The notes: generated from the letters alone by a model not told the origin. DNA of 64,000 nucleotides from Lichenostomus cassidix (GCA_008360975.2 CM039210.1:7070293-7134292); one strand, 5' to 3'; shown: positions 43,979 to 55,111, counted from the first letter of the stretch. Made by a program: numbers and translations.

Positions 43979-44742
43979 AGCACAGCGCAGCTCCGCGCAA
44001 AGACACAAATTCTACAGCTGTCTCTCCCTGCCCTGCAACCCCTGCCATGGATTGTAACTGCGCACCACACAGCGGAACAGACAAAAGACTCCGTCTTGTA
44101 AGTACTGATACACACCACTTCCGCAATGGAAATCAACAACACATATATGTAGATTTTGAAAAACCTTTTGACAAGACTGTGGACATCTTGGTAGTTGGGG
44201 ACACCAAGCACGGTCCACCCGAACTTTCTATTTTACCTGAGGTGCACAAAGTAGACCCCAGTGGATGAGTACAAATTTCTGTCTCCTGTAACAACACTCC
44301 CTGGTTTCTATCAAAGGGTCAGGTGGTAGCACAAGCTATCATACTACCTGAAAACCACCCCAGGTGCCACAGAACACCTTCCATATGGTGGGCAGAGGTT
44401 GTGGGCGCAGACAAGCCCATGATGCATTGTAAACTATGCAGTGATAAATCCACTGCTTACCTGATGGGGATGGTAGACACGAGGGCCGATGTAACCATCA
44501 TTTCTCGAGCAGAATGGCCCCAGGACTGGAAAACCAAACCAGCAGGCAGGAGAATCACAGGCCTAGGAGGGTCAGCAACTTCCCAGAGGAGTACAAATAA
44601 TATCATCATAGAAGGCCCTGAAGGACACACAGCCACCATCCGCCCATATGTAATTGACTCTGGTTTTACCCTCTGGGGCAGAGATCTCCTTACCCAGTGG
44701 GGGACTCAGCTGGTAATCCCACCTCCATCTCAGGATTTCTAG
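43975..44742 (+). pseudogene. pro: ERVK-1 dUTPase-like region and protease
   Basis: In the -1 frame relative to gag, as usual for class II pro. The first part (43975-44340) ends with a segment (KGQVVAQAIILP) resembling the end of betaretroviral dUTPase, but the remainder is degenerate and a TGA interrupts it at about 44266-44268. Protease follows: the active-site motif reads VDTRADVTI, with Arg (AGG) where aspartic proteases have Gly, and GLGGSA and WGRDLLTQWG follow as flap and C-terminal motifs. A TAG ends the frame at 44740-44742. An enzyme with this Arg should not work. Confidence 0.75.
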
Positions 44743-47440
44743 TTGAGGCCACTGGGAGACGCTCCACCCCTTCTTACCTGGAAAACAAACAACCCAGTAT
44801 GGGTGACCCAGTGGCCCCTCAGCAAAGAGAAGCTCAATGCTTTAGAATCCCTGGTAGAAGAACAGCTTGCCAAGGGTCACATTGTACTATCTAATAGCCC
44901 TTGGAACTCCCCTGTCTTTGTCATATGGAAACTTGGAAAAGACAAATGGAGGTTCCTCCAAGACCTCAGGAAAATCAATGAAGTCATAGAGGATATGGGA
45001 CCCCTACAGCCTGGCCTGCCCTTGCCCTCAATGCTTCCTCGGAATTGGAAGCTTGCTGTCATTGACATTAAAGACTGTTTCTTCACAATCCCCCTACACC
45101 CAAGTGATGCTCCTCGGTTTGCTTTCTCCGTGCCATCCCTAAACCAAGAAGCCCCCCAGCGCAGATACCACTGGTGTGTGTTACCCCAGGGTATGAAAAA
45201 TTCTCCAACTATTTGTCAATGGTACGTGGCTCGCGTCCTGTCCCCCATCCGCAAAGAGTTTGCACGTTCTATCATTCTCCACTACATGGATGATGTGTTA
45301 ATTTGTGCACCAAATGATAAATACCTGAACTTAACTCTAGAAAAAACTATTCAAGCCATTGAAAAAGCAGGGTTTGAGATCCAGCAGGAAAAGATTCAGC
45401 TTACCTGCCCGTGGACCTACCTGGGACTTCGCATCAGCGAACGGACCATCGTACCCCAGCAGCTCACCATCAAAGACAACCCAAAGACACTCTGGGACTT
45501 GCACCAACTGTGTGGTTCTATAAACTGGGTTCGTCCTCTGCTGGGAGTTACTATGGAGGACCTTGCACCACTGTTTAACCTCCTGAAAGGCTGTGACCAC
45601 CTGGACTCACCCCGAGTCATCACAGAGGAGGCCCGGGAATCCATCGCTAAGGTACAGCTTGCCCTGTCTTCTCGCCAAGCCCATCGGACAAGTCCTGAGT
45701 TACCTTTTAATTTCACTGTTCTGGGTAAGTCACCCAGGCTATATGGACTGATTTTTTCAATGGGACACTGCACAAAAAGACCCACTTATAATAGAGTGGA
45801 TCTTCTTATCACATCAGCTGCTCAAAACCATACCAACACGACAAGAACAAATAGCCCAACTAATTATGAGAGCCAGAGCACTCCTCCGTACCCTTGCAGG
45901 GTGTGATTTCACCTGCATCTATCCATCATTGGAAAATGATTCCTTAGCAAACGTACTCCAAACAAATGAACACCTTCAATTTGCTCTGGATAGTTATCCA
46001 GGCAAGATTTCAAATCATCATCCAAAACATAAATTATTCAATTCGGCTTTTTATTTGGCCCCAAAAGAACTTCAAAGTCGAACCCCTCTCAAGGCTCTAA
46101 CTGTTTTTACAGATGGCTCCGAGAAATCCCAAAAGTCAGTCGTGACTTGGAAACATCCCGAAATGCAAGTGTGGGAGCACAATGTCCAAATAGTGGAAGG
46201 CTCTCCACAAATTGCAAAGCTAGCAGCCGTTGTTAGAGCTTTCGAGATGTTCGAAGAACCTATTAATCTGGTAACAGATTCAGCTTATGTAGCTGGAGTA
46301 GTTGCCAGAGCAGAACATGCCTGGCTAAAAGAAGTGTCAAATCCTAAATTGTATAAACTGCTCTCAAAACTTGTTTTTCTGCTTTCCCACAGAAAGCAGC
46401 CGTTCCATGTGATGCATGTGAGGTCACACACCGATCTCCCTGGACCAGTTGCTGAAGGGAATCAGAGGGCAGACGCTCTAGCTATGCCGGTGAAAGCTCC
46501 TAACATTCCAGACACCTTTGCTCAGGCAAAGCTGAGCCATCAATTTTACCATCAGAATGTACCAGCACTCATAAGAATGTTTAAACTACCTCGAAACCAG
46601 GCAAGAGCAATTGTAGCAACCTGTCCTAGCTGTCAGAGCTACCAAGTGCCATCGTTAGGGTCCGGGGTTAACCCCCGGGGTCTAGGCAGCTGCGAAATCT
46701 GGCAAACAGATGTAACCCATGTCCCTCAGTTTGGCAAATTAAAATATGTACACGTTTCTGTAGATACATTTTCTGGAGCTGTTTTTGCATCTGCCCGTGC
46801 AGGAGAAAAGGCAAGAGATGTTATAAAGCACTTTCTCCTTGCTTTTTCTACCCTGGGTGTTCCTGCTGAAATAAAAACTGATAATGGTCCAGCATACATC
46901 TCCAACAGACTTCAAGAGTTTTTTAGCTCGTGGGGTATCAAACACATTACAGGCATTCCCCACTCCCCCACAGGACAATCCAGAGTTGAGAGGACCCACC
47001 AGACAATTAAGAGGGTCCTAGACCAACAGCAGAGAGGGTCAGAACTCAATTCTCCCATTGTGAGACTCTGCAAGGCCCTTTTCACAATAAATTTCTTAAA
47101 CAATTTGTTTGAAGAGCCTGACCCCCCTGTGTTCTGGCATTTTACTAATTCGACTCAAGCCAAATTAAAAGAACAACCGTCGGTGTTGATCAAAGATCCA
47201 GAAAGCCATCAAATATCAGGCCCCTTTTCACTAATTGTATGGGGGAGGGGATATGCTTGTGTTTCCACACCTTCAGGACCCAAGTGGATACCAGGAAAAT
47301 ATGTAAAGCCCTACCTCCGACCGTCAGTGACAGCTCCTGAGCAGACGAAAGATGACACACCAGACACTGACAAAGAAACCCCAGACAAAGAAACCAGTGC
47401 CACTTGGAGAAGACGTCGGCGCAAGATACCAGCCACGTGA
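44743..47440 (+). pseudogene. pol: ERVK-1 Pol: RT, RNase H and integrase, one frameshift
   Basis: Two overlapping open frames. 44743-45906 encodes RT: PLSKEKLNALESLVEEQL, DIKDCFFTIPLH, LPQGMKNSPTICQWY and YMDD. At the T6 run 45752-45757 the frame shifts by one base, and the coding continues in the frame 45866-47440. That part holds the RT connection; RNase H (FTDGSEKS, AAVVRAFEMF, VTDSAYVAG, GNQRADALA); and integrase with HQFYHQN...CPSC, then D (TDVTHVP), D (KTDNGPAY), E (RVERTHQ), the C-terminal WGRGYACV and a Lys/Arg-rich tail. The gene follows a TAG in the protease frame. Catalytic residues are all present, but the break prevents one full-length product. Confidence 0.88.
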
Positions 47441-47609
47441 ACAGCTATTTGTGCCGCCTTCAAGCAGTTCCCCAAACCCACAAATCCCTTATCTGTTACC
47501 CTCATGTGTTTCCCTAACCCACAACCCTATTACCTGTGTGTTATGAGAAAAAAGGGGGGATGAGAGGGAAAAAAGAAAAAAGTGACAGAAAACCATCTTT
47601 TAATGATTT

Positions 47610-47627
47610 TTGCTTGAAATCCCACAG
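47610..47627 (+). promoter_or_regulatory. Candidate splice acceptor for env mRNA
   Basis: A pyrimidine-containing tract ending in CCCACAG lies about 30 bases before the env ATG, as expected for a spliced env message. Only sequence context supports it. Confidence 0.35.
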
Positions 47628-47659
47628 AAAAAAGGACTACCTATACCTTTCTTATCACC

Positions 47660-48979
47660 ATGCCTGTAATTGCCTACCTCTGCATTCTCCTGACCTCCTG
47701 GATCCTGTTACCACCAGAGGCTGTCGCATGGATTGTCCCGCAGCCAAAGACCAACATGTGGGTCACATTGGCAAAAGCACTCCAGCAAGACCATATGTGC
47801 CTGTCTATGGGCAGCGTCAGTGACCCATTTTCATCATGCCTGGTGGGGATCCCTCTCCACGGAGACGAACTGCCTTTTGCAAACCAAGTGCTCCACCAGA
47901 AAGAAGCTTGGGAGACATGGGCAAACACGCTGGCAACGGCACCGGAGGAACCCCACGAATTGCTATTATTGGGGTCCTCCCAGGCTACCCATTGCCTCAA
48001 GTTTGTCTTCAGCCTGAAAGGAGGGATGGCATTATCCTGGTCAGAACACCAGAAATTAAGTCATAGTAGAAATGCAACACCCCAGGAAAAGGTTTACTCT
48101 GTCAGTAATTGGTGTCAGGATAATAAGGTCATCCCAGCAGAGTCATCTGTACACCCCAAAGCACTGCCTACAGGTGTGTTCCTGATTCGCGGGAATCGGG
48201 CGTGGTCTGGAATCCCATCCCAGTTCCGGGGGGGGCCGTGCACTCTCGGCAGGCTTTCTGTACTGGCACCCAACAAAACCCAAATTCTATATTGGAGAAA
48301 CCATACTCGATTGGCCTGCCAAAAAAGAAATATACAACAATTAGATCCAAATTGTGATAGCGAAGTTATCAATTGGTTATTGTCTAAAAGGATTGCTGCA
48401 TCATTTTTCCTGCCTGGAGTAGCGGCAGCAAAAGCCTTAGGTGAACTTAGCCACCTTGAGTGCTGGCTCGGAAAGCACGCTAACCTAACCTTGAGTGCCC
48501 TCTCTCAGCTTCTTGAGGATGAAGAAACCACCAGGCATGCAACACTGCAAAATAGAGCAGCCATCGACTTTCTTTTATTAGCCCATGGACATGGCTGTGA
48601 GGAATTCGAAGGGCTGTGTTGCTTTAACCTGTCATCTCATAGCCAGAGCATCCACGTGATGATACAGAAAATAAAGGATCAAATCAAAGAACTAAAGACA
48701 GAAAAAGAAGCAGACTGGATTGGTGATCTTTTTGGACAATGGGGACTTCAAGGATGGCTAACATCCTTAGTCAAAGCTGGACTGTGGGTGATTCTAATAA
48801 TTTTCCTTGTTCTAAGCTTGTTCGGTTGCCTCAATAAGTGTTTAACTGAGCAAGTAGGGGAGGCCTTTCCTTTAAATAAAGAAGGGGGAGATGTAGTGGT
48901 GGATGATACCACCTCGGGAACTGCTGGGAAGCCGAGTGGTCCCAGTACAGCAGGATTTCGCTGGTGGGAGACATCCTAG
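47660..48979 (+). CDS. env: ERVK-1 Env, intact open frame of 439 codons
   Basis: Residues 1-23 form a signal peptide. The surface part (about 24-244) is short for a retrovirus and has several sequons (NAT, NKT, NHT). A Lys-Arg at 243-244 (LSKR) is the likely surface/transmembrane boundary, though it does not fit the full furin pattern. The hydrophobic, Ala-rich stretch after it (AASFFLPGVAAAKALG) is fusion-peptide-like. The conserved helix LQNRAAIDFLLLAHG precedes CX6CC (Cys 313, 320, 321). The anchor GLWVILIIFLVLSLFGCL is at about 373-391. The last 29 codons and the stop lie in the 3' LTR. The C-x6-CC region looks alpharetrovirus-like, unlike the betaretrovirus-like pol. It is the only open structural gene in this provirus. 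Expression is unknown. Confidence 0.85.
   Translation: MPVIAYLCILLTSWILLPPEAVAWIVPQPKTNMWVTLAKALQQDHMCLSMGSVSDPFSSCLVGIPLHGDELPFANQVLHQKEAWETWANTLATAPEEPHELLLLGSSQATHCLKFVFSLKGGMALSWSEHQKLSHSRNATPQEKVYSVSNWCQDNKVIPAESSVHPKALPTGVFLIRGNRAWSGIPSQFRGGPCTLGRLSVLAPNKTQILYWRNHTRLACQKRNIQQLDPNCDSEVINWLLSKRIAASFFLPGVAAAKALGELSHLECWLGKHANLTLSALSQLLEDEETTRHATLQNRAAIDFLLLAHGHGCEEFEGLCCFNLSSHSQSIHVMIQKIKDQIKELKTEKEADWIGDLFGQWGLQGWLTSLVKAGLWVILIIFLVLSLFGCLNKCLTEQVGEAFPLNKEGGDVVVDDTTSGTAGKPSGPSTAGFRWWETS
48878..48891 (+). other. Polypurine tract of ERVK-1
   Basis: AAAGAAGGGGGAGA lies directly before the 3' LTR. It is also within the env coding frame. Confidence 0.85.
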
Positions 48980-49419
48980 TCTGAGTACACCCCCTTGAGA
49001 ACACAATAGTCCCTCTCCAGATTATGTAAATCCCCCTGGCTGTAACCTAACCCCTGACTCCATCCCTCCCTTCTCCCCATTGGTTGTGGTGTTCCCCTGC
49101 CTCCTCTCCCCTGACCTCAGGTGATCCCTATATCTAGAGACACCTAGGGTCTCCTCTTCCTCTTTCACGCTGGAACCCTTCAGAATAAACCTCTGGAACA
49201 TCCAGCTGAATGAGCGCTCTGAGTTCTTTGTCTCTGGTAATGCACGAGCTATCCAGCTCCCTAGGTGAGTGAGAATCTGTGCCTTACACTGGCTTGGGTG
49301 TGAGAAGGGTCTTTCTGTACAGCACCAGAGCAGTGCTGGCTGGAGTGATCTCACAATAGCCTCAGAGACTTTTGGTAAACGCAGAGGCCTGTTCCACCCC
49401 TCCTCTACCCTCTGCGTTA
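48892..49419 (+). repeat. 3' LTR of ERVK-1
   Basis: A 528-bp partner of 41262-41791, followed by the TSD gtgtca at 49420-49425. The env stop codon is at 48977-48979, inside U3. Confidence 0.92.
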
Positions 49420-49425
49420 GTGTCA

Positions 49426-49994
49426 GATGCATGCTGACCTTGTGGTCAGCCTTTTAAACCCCAGGGCCTCCATGGACCCTCCCCTCAGGTGGGACTTTTG
49501 GCCACTCGGCCACTCAGGAACTAGGTTAGTCAGTGTGTCATTGATTGACAGCTCAGCCAGGCTGGGATACAAGCTCTGGGGCTAGGCAGTGTGGTGTGTA
49601 GAGCAGGGCACTGCCTCACCTAGGCAAGGCCCGACCTGCCCCTCCCACCACACACACACAGAGACATCCCAAAATGTCTTGAGACATCAATCTTTTCCAG
49701 TTTCTGACACCTTGATGTTTGCCTAGTTGTTCTCACATGTTCTCACTCTGCTCTTCTCTGGCTGCAATTACAACTGCACAGCAATTTTTCTTTTTTTCTT
49801 TCTTCTTAAATTTGTTGTCACAGAGGTGTTGCCACCATTTATAATAGGCCCAGCCTTGGCCAGCAGCACATCCAACTTTGGAGATGCCAGGGATTGGCTC
49901 TGCCAGACATGGTGGAAGCTTCTAGCATCTTATCTCAGAAGCCACCCCTGTAGCCCCCCCACCCCACCCCCGCTACCAAAACCAGGCCATGCAA
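49426..49994. other. Unique spacer
   Basis: No gene or repeat recognised, apart from a short CA run near 49651 and a T-rich run near 49790. Confidence 0.4.
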
Positions 49995-50445
49995 TGTAAC
50001 GATGATGATAAATGGCACAGACTCGCCTCGGCAGGTGCAAAGAGAAATCGTTTATTGCAAAAAAACAGGCCTTTTTATGCTGTAAGCCTTTTATCAGTTT
50101 ACATTCTTGTGAAGCAAAACAAGCATGCATTGGCTGCCTGCCACTGTAGGTGTCGATGTACATGCATCCCTCCACCCAATCACCTTTTAGATCATGTGAT
50201 GTCCATGCATATCCCCAACCAATCGCCATAAAAACCACAAGGTGAACACGTGCTGATTATATAACTTTTCTAGGTATATAACGTGGTTTTTAGGTTATGT
50301 AACTTGTTTTTTACCTCTATGTTATCTGAACCTTTCCCAGAGTGCTTTTCTGGTGAGCAGCAGTGACAGAAATGAACAGAAGTGAACAAGGATTCAACAA
50401 GGGTGACAAGGCCCTTATTCTGTAAGGTTTTTCTTATCTGCTACA
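49995..50445 (-). repeat. 3' LTR of ERVK-3 (class II)
   Basis: A 451-bp minus-oriented LTR: minus strand TGTAGCAGATAAG start, CATCGTTACA end, with AATAAACG near 50052. On the minus strand it is preceded by a polypurine tract (50446-50459, AAAAAAGAGGGAGA), which makes it a 3' LTR with its provirus to the right. Confidence 0.75.
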
Positions 50446-50459
50446 TCTCCCTCTTTTTT
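50446..50459 (-). other. Polypurine tract of ERVK-3
   Basis: The minus strand AAAAAAGAGGGAGA abuts the LTR at 50445. Confidence 0.75.
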
Positions 50460-50508
50460 GTGCAAAGGGTTCATGGCGATCACAGTGAGCACCACAGATT
50501 ATTTATAC

Positions 50509-51010
50509 TGATGCCTGATGGTTTTTTGTCCTTTCTCTTTATACCCTTTTTATGCATTTCATACCTTTTCCCATTCCCTGTACTTTTCACTCCCTGTATC
50601 TTAGCCCCACATGTTTATAACCCTCGTACTCTAGCCTAGTTCGGAATTCTTTGGGGAAGACAAAACATCCTTAGTATCTCAGAACATGAGGCACCAACCT
50701 TGAACAGAGCCTCCTCTCTGGAACATGTTTTTGTAAACTAAGTTGTAGCCTCATTTGGGGGAGGGGGGGATAATTAGAATAGGGGGACAATTACTTCATT
50801 TGTTAGGTTTCTTATTGGGGGATTTTAGATAGATATGCTAATTTAGGAAGTCCATAAAATTGTACACTCATTGTACCCAGGGGGCTTCCTCGGTGTGATT
50901 CCACCTTCGATGAGGGGGAGCACCTGGGATCCTATTAAAACCAAGGTAATACCCTTTTTTCCCTATACTGCGGTGTCTGCGTCTTATTTTTACCAGCATT
51001 TTAGGCATTA
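50509..51010 (+). repeat. 5' LTR of ERV1-2 (class I, family d)
   Basis: A 502-bp LTR starting TGATGCCTGATGG and ending TTTTAGGCATTA, paired with 55599-56109. The TSD atac is at 50505-50508. Confidence 0.9.
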
Positions 51011-51014
51011 GTTC

Positions 51015-51031
51015 TGGCGAGCCAGGCAAGA
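51015..51031 (+). other. Primer-binding site, tRNA-Arg type
   Basis: TGGCGAGCCAGGCAAGA, 15 of 17 identical to the complement of the tRNA-Arg 3' end, four bases after the 5' LTR. Confidence 0.7.
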
Positions 51032-51600
51032 CCAAAGGGGACCCCGAGTTCCAATTCTGGACCAAGAAACACCCCGCTGCACCCCCCACTTGCCGGCACT
51101 ATACGGGAGGGAAGAGGCGGTCCGGGATTGTGAAAACCAGGGAATTTCCAAAAAAACCTACCGCAGAAACACTGCAGGAGAGGTAAGATCAAAAGGGTTT
51201 TTACGGTTTTATTGCTAGCTAGCAACTGGGGGAGATCTCCATCTGGGCAGGAGTGTGGCCAAGGGGGCCATAAAGGAGGGGTTTTTACAACCTACTCTGC
51301 TCCCGCAGGGGGCTGTGAGGAGAAGGGGATGCTCTTCGTTACTACTCATACAGGGCCACATAGTGGCTCACGGGGGGCCGTGGCTCAGAGAGAGCTGTGG
51401 CCCAAGGGTTGGAGATGTAGGTTCATCTACCAAGGCTGGTAGTTCGAATCTTGCCACGGTTTCTAAGCTGTGTGCGTGCACTCTTTTAAGCTTGCTTTCC
51501 TTACTCTGCTGGGCATGGGAACTGCGGGTTTGTTTCTCGCGCCAGTCTCCAGGCTAGGAGCTTTCTTTCCGGCTGTTTCTTTTCTGTTTATAAGCAAAAC

Positions 51601-53220
51601 ATGGGTGGTGCATCTTCTACTAACCCAAAAATCCCACAAGAATCCCCACTGGGTCTGATCTTAAAAACCTGGCATGACCTAACGGGGAAAAGAACCCCTC
51701 TGAACACGGAGGAATTAACTAGGCTCTCGTTGTGGGTGTGACCTGTGTTGGAACTGGAGGGGGGAGAGAAATGGCCCAATCTAGGTAGTTTAGAGGACCA
51801 ATTAATTACAAAATTACTGGTAGAGCTTCGGGTCTAGGGAAGGTTTGATGAGTTAAGGTATGCAGAGTTGTTTTCTATATTCCTGAATCGGGAGGAGGCA
51901 TACAAACAAATGAAAAAAGACTGCCTGCCTTACGGGAAATAATATCTTACCCCTTGTCGCTATAGGGGCCAGCTGGACCGGAGGAGGTGGCAGGAGCCTG
52001 GCCCTGGCTCCCTCCGCCGCTGCTGCTGCCGGCAGCCCCCCTCCCTGCCCCGGGCTGATGCGGCACTGGGAGTGGGGGATTGGTGGCCCTTGCCAGTTCC
52101 CCTCCCCCCTGCCACGGTGGGGCTGGGGCTGGGGGACGGCTGGCCACTGCCCCCTCCGCTGTCACCCTCCCCGGCCGCCCTGAGGGTGGAGGCAGGGGAG
52201 AAACAGGGGCGGGCCGATCACCATCCCCACACCGCCCAGCGGGCGGAGGCAGGGGGGGGAGCGGAGGCAGGTCCAGATGGGGAAGGAAGTGCATCTACTG
52301 CTGTACCTGACCCCTCCCAGGTTGGGAAAGGGGAGGGCGGAGGGCTTCACCGCGTGGTCAGTGACGGAGCTGAAGGAGCTGAAGGAAAAATAACCGCAAT
52401 TAAAAGCAAGCCAGATGAATTCAGTGCAGATAGCTCCAAGAAGGAGAAGGCGGGAACAGGGGCTGTAGCCACAGCAGCCAGCGGGCTTACCGGGAAGAAG
52501 AGGGGAAAGGTAACCCGGGAGGCTATAGGGGTTGCTAGTCTGGCAGCTGAACACACCAGATCTAAAAGAGATGAACCAAAAAAGAAAGAGGCTGTCCTAG
52601 AAGCACCTTTGAGGCAGGCTGAGGGGAAACTGAGTCAAGGTACTGTAAATGTAACCAGTGCCACAGGGATTAGTGAAACAAGGCCTTTCTTTCAACCTTT
52701 AAAATTTAAACTGGAAAAATCCATTCTGCCAGTAAAGAAGGCTGATGGTAAAAGTTACAAATTAGTGCAGGATTCAAAAACAATTAACAAAACCACAGAG
52801 GACATAGAAGACATAGATTCAGTTGTGCCAAACCCCTACATTTTTCAGACCACATCGAAAAATGAACTAGGGAGGTTCACAGTTTTAAGTCTCAAGGATG
52901 CCTTTTCCTGGATTTCTATAAGGAAAAGTAGTCAAGAACTCTTTACATCTGAGTGGGAAAATCCTGAGATAGGAGGAGAGACTCAGCTCACCTGGACAGA
53001 GATACTCCAAGGGTTCAAGAATAGCCCAACTATATTTAAACATCAGCTGTCAAAAGAACTAAAGAACTGGAGAAAACAAGAAAAAACTTTATATGAAGCC
53101 CTTAAGAAAGCTGAGAAAGGAAACATCAACTGGACAGAGAAAGCAAGGGTCGCATTTAAACAACTAAGACATTCCTTAATGTCTGCTCCAGCTCTGGGGC
53201 TGCCAGACCTACCTATATAG
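51601..53220 (+). pseudogene. gag: ERV1-2 gag-pro-RT fusion remnant
   Basis: Gag starts at 51601 (MGGASS, PLGLILKTWHDLTGKRTPLN) and soon meets stops. From 52072 an open frame of 382 codons runs through a Pro/Gly-rich region and a Lys-rich region (KKRGKVTREA, KRDEPKKKE). It then runs straight into a protease-proximal piece (SETRPFFQPLKFKLEK) and RT from ILPVKK onwards, ending at 53220. The segment with the protease C-terminus and RT start present in ERV1-1 (15800-15910, 23397-23690) is missing. So is the YVDD core: KNWRKQE is followed at once by LYEALKKAEKG. No active enzyme can result. Confidence 0.75.
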
Positions 53221-53278
53221 GAGGAGCAGAATGTTGCTCTAGGGGTACTAACAGCACCTTAAAGACCAACAAAGAGCT

Positions 53279-55111
53279 GTGGCCTGTTTCTCAAAACAGC
53301 TAGACGATGTTAGCCAAGGGTGGCCTGGGCGTCTGAAAGCCGTGGCAGCAACCGTCATCCTTATACAGGAGGCTCGTGAATTCACCCTTGGGCAGCACAT
53401 TGTCATGTATGTACCCCACACCGTGATTTCTGTGCTGGAGCAAAAGGGGGGACACTGGCTATCCCCTAACAGAATGCTCAAATACCAATCTGTGTTTTTG
53501 GAACAGGACAATGTTACCCTAAAAACAACATCTGTTGTAAACCCTGCAATGTTTTTGTCATCCACATTACTTAATGACCTGCCTGAGCATGACTGTTTGC
53601 AGACAACAGAGGAGACCTATTCCAGCAGACCAGACCTGAAGGATGTGCTTCTGAAGAAGCCAGATTGGGAACTGATCGCACTGACCAGAGCTCTAGAACT
53701 GAGCGAGGGAAAGAAGGTAAACATATGGACTGATTCCAAATATGCCTTCAGTGTTGTTCATGCCCACAGAGCTATCTGGGAAGAATGTGGCCTGCTGACT
53801 ACTCAAGGTAACAATATTAAGCATGCAAAACAAATCCTAGCACTCCTGCAGAGCACCTGGAAGCCTACAGAAGTAGCTGTCCTGCATTGCAGAAGTCATC
53901 AAAAGGGGAAGACAACTCCTGAAGTGAGAAATCACTTTGCCGATGAAATGGCAAGAGGGATAGCAGAAAAGGGCATTTTTGCAGTAGTGCCACAGAAAGA
54001 AGTAGATCTAACAGGGTTTGCTCCAATATATGATCAGAGTGACCAAAAGTTAATTAAATTTCTCAAGGCTGAAATTAAGGAGGGTGGGTGGAGTATTACA
54101 CCAATAGGCCAGGTTGTAGTCCCACCCCTGATCCTTCGAGAAATGGCACAGAAAGAGCATGAGAGTACACACTGGGGAACAGAAAAACTTTTAAAACATT
54201 TTAAGAAAGTAGTGATAAGGAGAGAGATGACTGATATTGTGCAGTCTATAACAAGCAAGTGTGACACCTGTTGCAAAAACAACCCTGACACAAACAAAAG
54301 AGTAGTGTTAGGAGTAACCAAGGCAGGGCATCTCCCAGGAGATTACTGGCAAATAAATTTTGCTGAAATATCACATAAGGAAGGATATGAATATGTACAG
54401 GTATTGGTTGATGTGTTCAATAAATGGCCTGGAGCTTATCCCTGTCGCACTGGTGCAGTGGGGGAGGTGGTGAAAGCCTCGCTCGACCATGTAATTCCGG
54501 GATTTGGGGTTCCTTTGGGAATGTCATCAGTTAGGAAACCACGTTTTGTTGCAACAGTGATCGGGAAAGTTAGCAGGGTTCTGGGACTTACTTGGGACTT
54601 GCACACACCATGTAGGACCCAAGCAAGTGGCAAAGTGGAATGTATGAATGGAACCCTCAAAGCCCAGATTAGTAAAATCTGTCAAGAAACATCTATGATA
54701 TGGGTTCAAGCTTTGCCTATAGCCTTACTGAGGGTCCACATACAACCAAGGTGGAGGGACAATATAAGTCCCTATGGAAGCCTATATGGCAAACCATATC
54801 AGGTTCCACACATTCTGGGGGAAATTTACATGAGGAGAAAAATTGATTTACAGAAATACTTAACAGCCTTAAGCTCCATTTTGCAGAAGCTCCAGAAATT
54901 CGTCGTGCTGTCCAAAGCTATAGGATTGGACACCCCTGCTAACCTGTTTCAGCCTGGAAACTGGGTCTTCATCAAAGGGACCAGTGACCCCTTCCAAGTG
55001 AAGTGGAAGGGATCATTCCAAGTTTTGCTGACCACCCTCAATTCTGGGAAAAGTTGCTGGGAAAAGACTGTGGATCCACTACTCCAGAATGAAGAAAGCT
55101 TCTGCCCCTGA
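53279..55111 (+). pseudogene. pol: ERV1-2 RT tail-RNase H-integrase frame (610 codons)
   Basis: An open frame of 610 codons with RT connection, RNase H and integrase. RNase H goes from DWEL directly to IALTRALEL, so the first catalytic Asp segment (TDGSS in ERV1-1) is deleted; WTDSKYAF and HFADEMARG remain. Integrase keeps HESTHW...CDTCC, but its first acidic residue position reads QINFAE (Asn) and the second region reads SSVRKPRFVA with no Asp, while KVECMNG remains. The frame being open does not mean the enzyme works; it is catalytically dead. Starts at an internal Met; a native start is not implied. Confidence 0.8.

Larger units (their letters stand above)
41262..49419 (+). mobile_element. 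ERVK-1: near-complete class II provirus
   Basis: An 8.16-kb provirus with a 6-bp TSD gtgtca (41256-41261, 49420-49425), an exact tRNA-Lys3 PBS, and gag, dUTPase-like/protease, pol and env in order, a polypurine tract and two LTRs. Gag, pro and pol are damaged (stop before nucleocapsid, protease Gly-to-Arg, stop between pro and pol, one frameshift in pol) while env is open. The pol is betaretrovirus-like; the Env transmembrane part looks alpharetrovirus-like. Confidence 0.92.
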
